Source: a virus. From it: DNA of 64,000 nt. Below the pieces are notes generated by a model that worked only from the letters and a program-made list of their open reading frames with translations, was not told the origin of the DNA and ran no database searches. Shown piece after piece: positions 17,768 through 26,666 of this stretch. The stretch's first letter is position 1. The number at the start of each line of letters is the position of its first letter. Position numbers and translations under genes: made by a program. Location: the IMG/VR virus record IMGVR_UViG_3300021963_000060, positions 35,523 to 99,522 of that record, one strand, 5' to 3'.

Positions 17768-18136
17768 TTATTTATTATAAAACTTTATCTCAGAGTACTC
17801 TGACTCTGTTTCTTCATTTATTTTTCTCTTTATCTCAGATCTTCTATCATTATTTTTATATACACTTCTAGCTAAAGAAATAAATTCATCCCCAAAACTA
17901 TTCTGATCTTCAAGAAGTCTTATTCTATCTTCTATCGCCCATAGTGTTCTATTAATTTGCAACAACTCAGTTACATATTTTTCAATATAAACGTTTTCTT
18001 TTTTTGCAATTTTTATAAGATCATTTAATTCCTTCATTACATTTTCATTTTTGGTATGTTGATACTTAATAGAAAGAATTGATATCTTATCTAATAGTTC
18101 ACCAATTGATATTGGAATTAATGGGCATGAATTCAT
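17768..18136 (-). CDS. DUF6165-like protein
   Basis: This 122-residue helical protein shows the DUF6165 pattern: ISIGELLDKISILSIK near the start, LWAIEDRIRLLE in the middle, and FISLARSVYKNNDRRSEIK before the end. Members occur beside glycosyltransferases and methyltransferases in bacterial and phage surface-sugar loci; no catalytic function is established that I know of. Its ATG overlaps the stop of the upstream GT2-methyltransferase fusion (ATGA), so it is co-translated with it and probably works in the same pathway. Confidence 0.7.
   Translation of the reverse strand: MNSCPLIPISIGELLDKISILSIKYQHTKNENVMKELNDLIKIAKKENVYIEKYVTELLQINRTLWAIEDRIRLLEDQNSFGDEFISLARSVYKNNDRRSEIKRKINEETESEYSEIKFYNK
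17769..17776 (-). promoter_or_regulatory. Late promoter AATAAATA upstream of the Lys-rich protein
   Basis: AATAAATA on the minus strand overlaps the end of the DUF6165-like gene and lies about 20 bases before the ATG at 17748. It would drive the Lys-rich gene and gp17 independently of the accessory block upstream. Confidence 0.65.
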
Positions 18137-19668
18137 AGTGGATTATCTAAATTGAAATTATTTTTGATTAGGTCAATCAATTCTTTATTTTTAGAAGCAA
18201 CTCCAAGTCCAAAAGTGTGAGTAAAAGTTACTTTTGGTAAATCTAGTTCTTCAAAAAATCTTTTAACTCCATATTGATTACCATTTAGTTCTTCAACACA
18301 AGTATCATGGAAAAGTATTACTCCATTTTCTTTTAAAAATGGAACCCATTTCTCATAATCATTTTTTACTGATTCATAAGCATGATCTCCATCGATATGA
18401 AGTATATCAATTTTTTTATCCCAATCTTTAGCAACGTCATCAAATAAACCTTTGATAAAAGTCACGTTATCTTGCATGAAAAGTTTTTCTCTTTTACTTA
18501 AAACATACTCATAAGATCCATGATTACCACCTGTGAATTTATCTCCTTCAAATGTATCAATACCATAAACATGCCCAATACGAGGCATTGCAAAACAGAA
18601 TGTAGAGAATCCCCAATCAACTCCAAGGTCAACAGTAACTTCTGGTTTGATATAAGAAACTAACCACTCTGCAAAATTTCTATGACCTTTCCAACATGAA
18701 GGAATATCTTCCAAGTTAGTTAAGAATAATTTATCAATAGCAGCACTTCTTTCTGGAGAAGAAAGCATATTTGGATTAAATCCAGTTGTGAAAATTGTAA
18801 GGTTTGGATTATTTACTTTTTGCGAAAGTTCAAACATATATCCAAATGCTTGTGATAAATGAGAACCTCCCATATTCATAGATTCGCTTAATGCATGAAA
18901 TGCATAGTTCATTCCACTTTGAAAATCTCCAAGAGAGAACAAGATCTGACTGCATCGAATGAAAGTTGGTATTCTAAAACTATTAAAATATGGTTTTGAT
19001 ACGTTCAAAAATTCTTGGCCATATTCCAATGATTTTTCTAAATTTTGTACACTAAAATAGTGATTAAAAATAAACCAAATATAGTACCAATTGTTTGGAT
19101 CTTTTTTATATTCTCTCTCACAAATAGAAAAATAAAAAAGTTCTTTATCAACCGTTTTATTGAGTTTTTTAGTAATTTTGATAGTCGTATCTACACTTAC
19201 TTGATTTGGATATTTTTCTGTAGAAACAAAGTTTGGAACTTCGTGTACAGCATTGACCCAAGTGTAATTATTGGTTCTATGAAAACGAGGATGAACTTCA
19301 TTCGATTGGACTGGTTCATTTTTTCCATTATCATCAAATCTCAAATGATTAAAAGTAGTAAATTCTTCCGCAATTACACTAAATCCTTCTGGATGAAATT
19401 CATCAACATCTTCATTAAAATCCAGTGCGAAAGCCCAATCAGTTTCCACATAAGAAAGTGCCTGATTTCTTGCTACAGAGAAATCAAACTCTTCCTTTGT
19501 TTGTGGATGCTCGTAAACTTTAATATTAGATTCTTTTAATAGTTCAATTGTTCTATCAGTACTTCCAGTATCGACTACGACTACATCATCAAACTTTTTT
19601 GCATTTTGAAGAAATTTTTCTACATTCTTTTCTTCGTTTTTACAAATAGAATATAATGTTACTTTCAT
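18133..19668 (-). CDS. Fusion of GT2 glycosyltransferase and SAM-dependent methyltransferase
   Basis: This 511-residue protein has three parts. Residues 1 to about 110 are a GT-A (family 2) domain: YSICKNEEKNVEKFL, then VVVDTGSTDRTIELLK, then the metal-site region ALDFNEDVDEF. A helical, TPR-like linker covers about 190-310. From about 335 a class I methyltransferase domain follows, with TVDLGVDWGFSTFCFA (SAM-binding loop), YGIDTFEG and DILHIDGDHAYESVKND. It may transfer a sugar and methylate it, or act on two sites of one glycan. The ATG at 19668 is chosen because it overlaps the previous stop (ATGA); a TTG five codons upstream is less likely. Confidence 0.82.
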   Translation of the reverse strand: MKVTLYSICKNEEKNVEKFLQNAKKFDDVVVVDTGSTDRTIELLKESNIKVYEHPQTKEEFDFSVARNQALSYVETDWAFALDFNEDVDEFHPEGFSVIAEEFTTFNHLRFDDNGKNEPVQSNEVHPRFHRTNNYTWVNAVHEVPNFVSTEKYPNQVSVDTTIKITKKLNKTVDKELFYFSICEREYKKDPNNWYYIWFIFNHYFSVQNLEKSLEYGQEFLNVSKPYFNSFRIPTFIRCSQILFSLGDFQSGMNYAFHALSESMNMGGSHLSQAFGYMFELSQKVNNPNLTIFTTGFNPNMLSSPERSAAIDKLFLTNLEDIPSCWKGHRNFAEWLVSYIKPEVTVDLGVDWGFSTFCFAMPRIGHVYGIDTFEGDKFTGGNHGSYEYVLSKREKLFMQDNVTFIKGLFDDVAKDWDKKIDILHIDGDHAYESVKNDYEKWVPFLKENGVILFHDTCVEELNGNQYGVKRFFEELDLPKVTFTHTFGLGVASKNKELIDLIKNNFNLDNPL

Positions 19669-20351
19669 AAGTATGTACTCCAATCAATACAAGGTGATAA
19701 AAAATCTTTGTGGCAATGTGTAGAATAACCAGGAATGCTTGAGATTAAATTGCGTCCTCTCCTATGTAGTTCTAAAAATTTTCCATGGTCCGCTGAAGGC
19801 TCGAAACCAGTAGAAAAATGTCTATGAACTTCTTGATCTTCTTTTAATGTTTTGAACTTTACGGCAAAAGTATTAGTAGTTGATGGTGTGGGCATCCAAT
19901 GTGAATATTTTGTCCTAAGAACTTTAGTCATGAAGTCTTTATACATCTCCTGATACTTGTCTCCGTGGTCGTACAAGGTCACATAATGAACTGGAAGACT
20001 AAACCCATCAATTAAAACCTTATCCCATTCGGAACGATGTACATAATCATCTTCTAAGAAATAAATGATAGTTTCATCATCAAAATCTTGAGAAAGAATA
20101 TAGTCTAAAGTCTTACAAAAACTAAGACTTTCTTTACCACAGTTGATTGTAATTGAACTCTCATCTTTGAGAAAAGTGTCCTTCTGCTTCCCATAACACT
20201 CATCAAAGATTATCGTATAATTTGTAGTCTTTTGATTTAATGTTTTCTTAAAATTATTAAATACTTTTTCTTTATCCCACCAATCTGGACGATTTGCTCC
20301 AGATAAATTGACTTTGGATGTATAACAATGTCTTAAAAATACTTCAATCAT
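19665..20351 (-). CDS. Glycosyltransferase-like protein of a phage/bacterial surface-sugar locus
   Basis: This 228-residue protein starts MIEVFLRHCYTSKVNL. It has Rossmann-like strands, an acidic segment YFLEDDYVHRSEWDK (about 95-109) suggestive of a GT-A metal-binding loop, and a C-terminal His-rich stretch (SADHGKFLELHRRGRN and STHCHKDF). A family cannot be given with certainty. It overlaps both neighbours by ATGA contacts, so it is one cistron in an operon with the sulfotransferase upstream and the GT2-methyltransferase downstream. Confidence 0.6.
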   Translation of the reverse strand: MIEVFLRHCYTSKVNLSGANRPDWWDKEKVFNNFKKTLNQKTTNYTIIFDECYGKQKDTFLKDESSITINCGKESLSFCKTLDYILSQDFDDETIIYFLEDDYVHRSEWDKVLIDGFSLPVHYVTLYDHGDKYQEMYKDFMTKVLRTKYSHWMPTPSTTNTFAVKFKTLKEDQEVHRHFSTGFEPSADHGKFLELHRRGRNLISSIPGYSTHCHKDFLSPCIDWSTYL

Positions 20352-21130
20352 ATATTAAATTTATCATAAAGTTTTACATTTTCTATACCAATTACTTCTT
20401 CTGCTGGAGGAGAAGTTCTTTGAAGTTTTGGACGAATCTGATGCAGATTATTTATTCCCCATGCATAATCCTTATCTTCAGAACAAGTGTTGAATATATT
20501 AGAAAAATCATGAGAATAAGATTCTACTTCTAAAAATTCATAAATTTTTAAAAGTTCTTTTTCTGGATTTTTTGTTAAATCGTTATAGTCAACAAGATGA
20601 ATATTATCTCTATAATTTGTTAATCCATAAACTAAACTTTCATATGGATCCGAAACATAATTTCTCCATAAGCATTCTAAACGATTATCAGTCGTGATCA
20701 TTTTTCCTTCCATTCTCAAATGAGCGTCTACAAAATTATCCTGCTCATTATTTTTTTCTATTAGTAAAATATAAGATGCTAAAACTTCACTAACTCTTCT
20801 ATTTGTTGCAATAATTTTTGGTTTTTGTTTAAGAAATTTTTCAATAGAAGAAATATTCTTACACCAAGCTCTGTGTTTATCAATAACACAGGGTTTTTCT
20901 ATATGATTATAAAAATTTTCAAGAATTGAATTATAAGTGTTATAAACTATATTTTTTTTATCGTAAGTATATTGTAAATCTATTTTAGAAAATCCATCAT
21001 CAATAAAACAGAGTAAATCTGAAAGTGGAGATGTTGGAGTTGTTTGTAATTTTGGATGCTGAGAGAGAATTGATCCAAGTAAAGTAGATCCAGATCTTGG
21101 AAGACCTGAAAGAAAAAATAATGTTTTCAT
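20348..21130 (-). CDS. Sulfotransferase family protein
   Basis: This 260-residue protein opens with the PAPS-binding P-loop-like motif LSGLPRSGST (7-16), the hallmark of sulfotransferases. A second conserved region, IIATNRRVSEVLASYILLIE (about 105-125), corresponds to the 3'-phosphate-binding segment. The family moves sulfate from PAPS to sugars, tyrosine or small molecules. In phages it is unusual. With glycosyltransferases on both sides, sulfation of a glycan on the virion or cell surface is the simplest reading. Its end overlaps the next gene (ATGA). Confidence 0.85.
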   Translation of the reverse strand: MKTLFFLSGLPRSGSTLLGSILSQHPKLQTTPTSPLSDLLCFIDDGFSKIDLQYTYDKKNIVYNTYNSILENFYNHIEKPCVIDKHRAWCKNISSIEKFLKQKPKIIATNRRVSEVLASYILLIEKNNEQDNFVDAHLRMEGKMITTDNRLECLWRNYVSDPYESLVYGLTNYRDNIHLVDYNDLTKNPEKELLKIYEFLEVESYSHDFSNIFNTCSEDKDYAWGINNLHQIRPKLQRTSPPAEEVIGIENVKLYDKFNI

Positions 21131-21146
21131 AATTAATAGTAATTAT

Positions 21147-22334
21147 TTACGGATAGTTATCCTCATAAGTTATAGACATAATTTGTTGATTTGAGTGTCC
21201 AGCACTGACTCTCTTCCAGTTATTTTTACCAGCAAATGTTGTAACCGGTGTTAAAACATTCACATTAACATCTCTTACTCCTAACTGACCTAGTTGATTT
21301 CCTCCCCAAACCCACAAAGTTCCATCAGTTTTAATTGCTGCAACATGATCAACACCACAAGCAACTTGTTTCCAATTTGAATTGGTTCCTACCCTTAGAG
21401 GATCTACAGCAACTCCTCCTACTTGATTCAGACCTAATTGGCCATTACCATTATATCCCCATGTCCACAGTGTTCCATCAGTTTTAATTGCTGAGGCATG
21501 TAAATAACCCATGGAAACTTGCTTCCAATTGTTTCCCCCAGCAGTTGTTGTAACTGGTGTAGAACGATCTCCAGATCCAGCACCAAATGTTCCTATACCA
21601 CAAGCATAACTAACACCCCAAGTCCATAAAGATCCATCAGTTTTAATTGCAGCACTTCCGTATGATCCTGCGGTAACTTGTACCCAATTATTTCCCCCTG
21701 CAAATGTTGTTACTGGTGTTGATGCATCAATTGCGTTTATATTATTTCCTAATGCCCCATAAGTGTTCAGTCCCCAAGCCCACAACGTTCCATCAGTTTT
21801 GGTAGCAATTGTGTGCTTGAACCCTGCAGATACACTTTTCCAGTTATTTCCTCCAGTAAAAGTAGTAACAGGAGTAGATCTTTGAATTATGGTGTTATCG
21901 CCAAGTTGACCAGCATCATTCTGCCCCCAAGTCCATAAAGATCCATCAGTTTTAATTGCCGCTACATGACCTCTCCCAGAAGAAACTGTTCTCCAGGTTC
22001 TTTCTGTACCAACCTGTGATATTTGCAATAGGTTACCAGCTCCAAGATTTAATCCAAGTTGACCAAAAGAATTATTTCCCCAAACCCATAAAGTTCCATC
22101 TGTTTTTATTGCAGCTGAACTTAAAAGTCCTGGAGAAACTTCTTTCCAACTAGATCCTGCTGGTACAAAATCAGGAACGCTTCTAAATTCAGAAGTAGAC
22201 CCAAATCCAAGTTGAGCATGTGCATTCCTTCCTGCTGCCCATAAACTCCCTTCTCTAAACAAATCGGAAGATACTAAAACATCATCTAGAGAATATACTA
22301 CTCCGTTCTCTGTATAATTGTAAAAAGTAGGCAT
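21147..22334 (-). CDS. RCC1-repeat (beta-propeller) protein, diverged copy
   Basis: This 395-residue protein is made of RCC1-type repeats of about 50 residues, each with a core such as LWTWGQNDAGQLGDN, a VTT-type strand, NWKSVSAGFKHT and AIKTDGTLW. About seven repeats should close a seven-bladed propeller. The repeats differ more from each other than in the second RCC1 gene at 26659-27849. The N-terminal 30 residues (MPTFYNYTENGVVYSLDDVL) are not repeat. No signal peptide is seen. A virion surface or binding role is likely but inferred. Its ATG overlaps the stop of the Cys-cluster gene (TAATG). Confidence 0.85.
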   Translation of the reverse strand: MPTFYNYTENGVVYSLDDVLVSSDLFREGSLWAAGRNAHAQLGFGSTSEFRSVPDFVPAGSSWKEVSPGLLSSAAIKTDGTLWVWGNNSFGQLGLNLGAGNLLQISQVGTERTWRTVSSGRGHVAAIKTDGSLWTWGQNDAGQLGDNTIIQRSTPVTTFTGGNNWKSVSAGFKHTIATKTDGTLWAWGLNTYGALGNNINAIDASTPVTTFAGGNNWVQVTAGSYGSAAIKTDGSLWTWGVSYACGIGTFGAGSGDRSTPVTTTAGGNNWKQVSMGYLHASAIKTDGTLWTWGYNGNGQLGLNQVGGVAVDPLRVGTNSNWKQVACGVDHVAAIKTDGTLWVWGGNQLGQLGVRDVNVNVLTPVTTFAGKNNWKRVSAGHSNQQIMSITYEDNYP

Positions 22335-22702
22335 TAGAGTATTTCCCAGGAATTATTATTTGAATAAATCACAGGAGTATTCATTATACTACTCCAATTT
22401 TTAAAATATTTTAATATATCCTTATTTATTTCATCTTGAGTTGAAACCAATTTGAGATATTGTCCGTTCTCATTATTTTCTACAGAGACGAGAACTCCAC
22501 ATTTATCAGGTCTCATTTCTTCAGATATAAGTTCTTGAGCCCATGCACAGAAATATCCTTCACATACTTTGGGTCTTACCTTATGAATACTGCATCCAGA
22601 TTCGCATAAGAACTTACAGGACTTTCCACCACCAAACTCATATCCATAAGCAGAACCTTGTAACCAAGTACAGCAAGCAGTACATTCTCCACATTCCCTC
22701 AT
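22334..22702 (-). CDS. YkgJ-type cysteine-cluster (metal-binding) protein
   Basis: This 122-residue protein begins MRECGECTACCTWL, the C-x2-C-x2-CC signature of the YkgJ (zinc/iron-chelating) family, followed by more Cys at CKFLCESGC and CEGYFC. That makes ten Cys in the first 55 residues, enough for an iron-sulfur or zinc site. The family has no firmly known function, but members often sit beside oxygenases or glycan genes. It is coupled by overlap to both neighbours, and its fixed place in the glycan operon suggests a partner role. Confidence 0.8.
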   Translation of the reverse strand: MRECGECTACCTWLQGSAYGYEFGGGKSCKFLCESGCSIHKVRPKVCEGYFCAWAQELISEEMRPDKCGVLVSVENNENGQYLKLVSTQDEINKDILKYFKNWSSIMNTPVIYSNNNSWEIL

Positions 22703-23403
22703 AAGTATTCCACCTCACTAAAGTAATGAGTATAAGGTTCATAATCACTCATACCTTTCTTTAATGGAATGGGATGATTATCGGCAATATAATCATCATC
22801 AGTATATTCCATAAATGATTTTGCCTTCACATTCTTATTGGTTCCAATCCAAAATTCTCTATCAAAACGATAATCGGTATTCAAATAGTTGTGGTCTAAT
22901 GTTTGTATATATGAAGCATTTGCCCACCAGAAGTTCCCACAGTAGCACCCAAGACCTTCATTACTCGTCATAGTCCCATCACCCCATAAGGTTGGTCCTA
23001 GAGGTTTGTAGGTCTGTCCTACACAGTCATAATCATTTAAATATTCAATACATTCTTTCCAGCGATCAATCACAAAGTATTCCATCATCAATCTCCAAGA
23101 ATTTGCAACGAGAGTTTCTTTACTAGTACCCTTCATATGAAAATATAAAATCTTATGTTCTGGATTTTCGTATGCAAAGTTTTTTAATGCTATAAGTGTT
23201 TCTGTTTCTTCTTTCCAATTTGTATTGTAAAAAACCCTTGCTTTTTCTGGTACATTGAATAATTCTTTATCACCATTAACACCAATATGGATATGATCGG
23301 CAGCGTCAACTAATCCAGAACAATATAGTCTATGAATTTGTTGCTGGTAGACAAACGCACTCATTCCAGATTGGAAAGTATGATAAAAAATTGCTATTTT
23401 CAT
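22699..23403 (-). CDS. Glycosyltransferase-like protein
   Basis: This 234-residue protein starts MKIAIFYHTFQSGMSAFVYQ. It shows segments familiar from uncharacterised sugar-locus proteins: YFHMKGTSKET (about 95-105), DYDCVGQTYKPLGPTLWGDG (about 130-150) and CYCGNFWWANASYIQTL (about 160-176). The last two resemble the core of bacterial proteins annotated as hypothetical glycosyltransferases, but I see no clear DxD. Overlaps of four bases link it with both neighbours. Confidence 0.55.
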   Translation of the reverse strand: MKIAIFYHTFQSGMSAFVYQQQIHRLYCSGLVDAADHIHIGVNGDKELFNVPEKARVFYNTNWKEETETLIALKNFAYENPEHKILYFHMKGTSKETLVANSWRLMMEYFVIDRWKECIEYLNDYDCVGQTYKPLGPTLWGDGTMTSNEGLGCYCGNFWWANASYIQTLDHNYLNTDYRFDREFWIGTNKNVKAKSFMEYTDDDYIADNHPIPLKKGMSDYEPYTHYFSEVEYL

Positions 23404-24167
23404 AATGAGAACCTATCTCCATCCATACCTTTAATTAAATCAAATCCAAGAACTGGAACATTTAAAATTTTATCTCTATCGATAAAATGATAGAAAGAAT
23501 GTTCTATATCAATTCCAGCAGTTAATTGAATTGCTCTTTCCATATACATAAAACTTTTTTGAAGAACATTAAAAATATCATTAAACAAGAATCTATCAAA
23601 AGACCACAGACCAGTTACAATACTTCCTTTACATCCATAAAGAAGTGAGTAAATATTTTCAATATCTTCAAATCTTTCTTCATAATCATAATACTTCATT
23701 ACATATTTGTTTGTTAAAAATTTTGTTTTATAGTCATTAATATCAAAATATTCATTTAATTTATATCTACCACTTAATTTAAATACTCTATTAACATCAC
23801 TAAATGTATTATTTTCTTGCATGTAATCTAAAACTAATTCTAAGCATCTACACTCAAGCATAGACTTTACAAATGTAAATTTATTAGGATCTCTATGTAG
23901 ATTTTCGTATAAAGCTTTGATATAAGGATCATCATAGAATTCTAAAAATAAATCAGATTGTTCTATGAATTTATTTTTATATTCTTCTTTGATAGGTTTT
24001 TCCGAGGCCTCATAGATCAAGATATATGCATCTGGAACTCTATCTTTAATAGATTTTATTGTATCTAATGTTTGTTGATATCTCTCTTCTGCATTAAAAG
24101 CACTTAAATCATCTTCTTTGAAATGATTAACTGCAGATCCAACTAAAAATAAAAACTTATAATTCAT
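23400..24167 (-). CDS. Glycosyltransferase-like hypothetical protein (WavE/DUF-type)
   Basis: This 255-residue protein begins MNYKFLFLVGSAVNHF, a Rossmann-like first strand. Later segments are TIKSIKDRVPDAYILIYEAS and RVFKLSGRYKLNEYFDINDY, the latter typical of proteins in polysaccharide loci that recall the WavE family. No catalytic motif can be fixed by eye. It overlaps the upstream gene by 11 bases and the downstream gene by four. It probably acts on the same glycan as its neighbours. Confidence 0.5.
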   Translation of the reverse strand: MNYKFLFLVGSAVNHFKEDDLSAFNAEERYQQTLDTIKSIKDRVPDAYILIYEASEKPIKEEYKNKFIEQSDLFLEFYDDPYIKALYENLHRDPNKFTFVKSMLECRCLELVLDYMQENNTFSDVNRVFKLSGRYKLNEYFDINDYKTKFLTNKYVMKYYDYEERFEDIENIYSLLYGCKGSIVTGLWSFDRFLFNDIFNVLQKSFMYMERAIQLTAGIDIEHSFYHFIDRDKILNVPVLGFDLIKGMDGDRFSL

Positions 24168-24837
24168 AAAAACAAGAAGAATGATGTGAAATAATTTTTT
24201 GATTATTTAATATATTATTTACTCTGGTTGTCCAGAGATCTGGAATAGAATCCTTAAACTTACTAATCCTAAACCAGTGATAAGTTGCTGGATATAAAGT
24301 TCCTGTTCCGTATATTCCATATCCAGAGAGTTTATATTCTTCAGGACCATCATAACCAATTGGATACATTAATTGATAAGGCATTCCAATTTGGTCTGCT
24401 CTTAAGGTAAGAAGTTGTGCAGTATCTATTTGAACTCCATTTTGCATAAACCAAGCAAAGTCTGAATTACCTAAAGTATTCCAAGCATCTTTAGTTACAA
24501 TTAAACAAGAAGCAGCAGCATAGATATGATTTCTCATTTGTGTATGAGAAATATTTTGTGCATTACCAACAAAAGATTTATTTTTTACCGCCCAGTCATA
24601 TGCTCTTTCTATCAATTCTTTATTGTGGGGAAGACAATCAATATCTAAAAAACAAGCAACTTCTTCCTTCTCCATAACAGAAGTCATAAATTTCCCATGA
24701 GACGTATAAACATCATCATAATCAGTAAAATCTTGATGATGATAGGTAACATCAATACCTACATGATCACAGACTTTTTTATGATTTTCTATAAGTTGTT
24801 CTGGAAGATTGTTTGTATAAAATGTATGAAATTTCAT
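24157..24837 (-). CDS. Nucleotide-sugar glycosyltransferase-like protein
   Basis: This 226-residue protein starts MKFHTFYTNNLPEQLIENHK. It has the GT-A hallmark ACFLDIDCLPHN (about 62-73), where DID is a probable DxD metal and nucleotide-sugar site. The later SYGIYGTGTLYPATYHWF-like region is aromatic-rich. It fits small GT-A enzymes of capsule or LPS loci. Its ATG overlaps the stop of the oxygenase-like gene (ATGA). The substrate is unknown. Confidence 0.6.
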   Translation of the reverse strand: MKFHTFYTNNLPEQLIENHKKVCDHVGIDVTYHHQDFTDYDDVYTSHGKFMTSVMEKEEVACFLDIDCLPHNKELIERAYDWAVKNKSFVGNAQNISHTQMRNHIYAAASCLIVTKDAWNTLGNSDFAWFMQNGVQIDTAQLLTLRADQIGMPYQLMYPIGYDGPEEYKLSGYGIYGTGTLYPATYHWFRISKFKDSIPDLWTTRVNNILNNQKIISHHSSCFYEL

Positions 24838-25292
24838 GAATAATCGGTATTAAAACTAATAATAATTCTTTCTTCTGTTTCTTCCTCTGTATAATGAACT
24901 AAATCGCTTGAGAAAATAACTAATAATCCAGGATAAGGTTGAATTGAGGTTTCTGGGAAAATGAGTGGAGTTCTTCCAGAAATATAAAATGCCCCACTTA
25001 TAATACTTTCTTCATGTCTATGTGCTTTAAGTTTATTTCCTGGTTGTGAAATATTAAACCAACTATTAATAAACTTGAGTGGTGGAATATTATATTTCTC
25101 ACAATAGATTATAATATATTCATTGATAATAGTTTTTAATCCTATCAGTTCTGGATACATCAAAACAGGCATTCCATGATTATAAGTAGAAGTGCCTCTT
25201 GTTACTAATCCATGAGAAGCAGTTTCTATTTGTAAAAGTTTTTTCTTTATAGAATTGAGATTGAGAAAAGATAAATTATACTCTTCTATCAT
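24834..25292 (-). CDS. 2OG-Fe(II) oxygenase-like protein
   Basis: This 152-residue protein fits the small phage 2-oxoglutarate/Fe(II) oxygenases of the TIGR02466 (putative 2OG-Fe(II) oxygenase) type. Visible features are WFNISQPGNKLKAHRHEESI with the first metal His, SGAFYISG, and the C-terminal PGLLVIFSSDLVHYTEEE with the distal His, followed by RIIISFNTDYS with the 2-oxoglutarate-binding Arg. Such enzymes hydroxylate proteins, nucleic acids or small molecules. Several occur in cyanophage genomes. It lies in overlap with both glycosyltransferase genes, so a sugar or tail-protein substrate is plausible. Confidence 0.75.
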   Translation of the reverse strand: MIEEYNLSFLNLNSIKKKLLQIETASHGLVTRGTSTYNHGMPVLMYPELIGLKTIINEYIIIYCEKYNIPPLKFINSWFNISQPGNKLKAHRHEESIISGAFYISGRTPLIFPETSIQPYPGLLVIFSSDLVHYTEEETEERIIISFNTDYS

Positions 25293-26625
25293 TCATAAAC
25301 TCCCAAAATTCTTTAGTTGGTTCATCCCAAGTTCTTGGTTTCTTTTGGCGGAATAGATGAACATTATCTCCATACCACATACATTTTCCTGTGGATGATG
25401 TCCAAACATAATATTCCATAATGGGTACAAAGACACAGACTTCTTTTCCCAGTGATGCTGCAACATGAGCAACAAAACTGCAAGAAGTTACAACTAAATC
25501 TAAGTTCTGGATGATGGAAAATGTATCAGCAAACTCTCTATTAGGAACTGATAGTGATTGTTTGATTTCTGGATAATCATTCGCATCTTTATTATCACTA
25601 TGAGTTTGAAGTGAATATAATGAGTATCCTTTATTTCCCAGAACACTCATATAATCTTTTAGTTCTACTGATCGGAAAGAATTTTGCTCAAATCCAGAAC
25701 TGGAAGCCCAAAACATTCCAACCTTATATTCAGTATCTTCTTTCATCCATTCCCATTTTTTATCATAATCAGGAAGTGTTTGAAGATAAGATTCTCTTCC
25801 AATATCTTTCAGTTCTAGATTAAGATAATAAGGAAGTGCAAGACCATATACCCAGCAAGCATCTTTTGGAAACTCTGGTTTATCCCAAATACAAACGGCA
25901 TCATAACCATTGTATTTAAAGAGTTCCACAAGTTCTTTTCGTGTAGAACTCCAAATTGGTTTCATTCCCAAATCTTTAAGATGTTTCATAAACCTGATAT
26001 GAATCACCTCATCACCAGCACCACACTGATTATCGATAATAATCGTTCTTCCTGGAGTGATAGTTCCATCCCACTTCTCAAAATCAGGATGCTTTTGATT
26101 CTTGTATGCTTCTACTTCTCCTGCTTTGAGAAAGTGTTGAAGTCCTGTATGAATATCATCCTTACGGAAATAGTGTCCTGATAGATTATGATATGCTTTT
26201 CTTTCAATCTCTTCTGGTAGATTCTTTTGAATAAGATTGAATAAAAGTTTTTCAGACTTTTCTTTTTGATTCAGTGCAGAATATGCAAAAGTTTCTTCCA
26301 AAAGAAGTTCAGGATCTTGAGGATTTTGTTTTTTCAGTTTTTCAATTTGAGTTATGGATTTCTCTGGATGATTTGACTGATTATAAGCATTAATCAAATT
26401 CATAGAGGTGGTATATTTTTCCTCTTTTGTTTGTGCTAGTTTAAGAGACTTTTCTCCATATTCAATTGCTTTGGAGAAGTTTTTAAGTTCAAAAAATATC
26501 TTTGCTACATCATCATATTGCGAAAATACTTGGGATTGTTTTCCAAAAGCATCAAGAAGTTCAAAAGTTAATTGTTGTTCTTTAAATGAATATAGTGTCT
26601 TTGCAACCAGTTCAAGTGGGTTCAT
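25276..26625 (-). CDS. TPR domain protein with GT9/GT-B-like C-terminal domain
   Basis: This 449-residue protein has TPR-like helical pairs over residues 1 to about 180 (for example KNFSKAIEYGEKSLKLAQ and NPQDPELLLEETFAYSALNQ). From about 190 a GT-B-like half follows: TIIIDNQCGAGDEVIHIRFM, then EYKVGMFWASSSGFEQNS, then DLVVTSCSFVAHVAASLG near 390, as in ADP-heptose-transferase-like proteins. TPR-GT fusions often glycosylate proteins. The gene starts the glycan operon on its transcribed side, after a strong hairpin at the RCC1 gene end. Confidence 0.72.
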   Translation of the reverse strand: MNPLELVAKTLYSFKEQQLTFELLDAFGKQSQVFSQYDDVAKIFFELKNFSKAIEYGEKSLKLAQTKEEKYTTSMNLINAYNQSNHPEKSITQIEKLKKQNPQDPELLLEETFAYSALNQKEKSEKLLFNLIQKNLPEEIERKAYHNLSGHYFRKDDIHTGLQHFLKAGEVEAYKNQKHPDFEKWDGTITPGRTIIIDNQCGAGDEVIHIRFMKHLKDLGMKPIWSSTRKELVELFKYNGYDAVCIWDKPEFPKDACWVYGLALPYYLNLELKDIGRESYLQTLPDYDKKWEWMKEDTEYKVGMFWASSSGFEQNSFRSVELKDYMSVLGNKGYSLYSLQTHSDNKDANDYPEIKQSLSVPNREFADTFSIIQNLDLVVTSCSFVAHVAASLGKEVCVFVPIMEYYVWTSSTGKCMWYGDNVHLFRQKKPRTWDEPTKEFWEFMNDRRV

Positions 26626-26638
26626 ATTGAATAATTTA

Positions 26639-26666
26639 TTTTGTAGGTATTTAGATACCTACAAAA
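26639..26666. terminator. 12-bp perfect inverted repeat, possible bidirectional terminator
   Basis: TTTTGTAGGTAT and ATACCTACAAAA are exact reverse complements separated by TTAG. The outer A and T runs could give U-tracts in either direction. It covers the RCC1 stop codon and lies before the TPR-glycosyltransferase gene. The stem is AT-rich outside its core, so terminator strength is uncertain. Confidence 0.55.
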
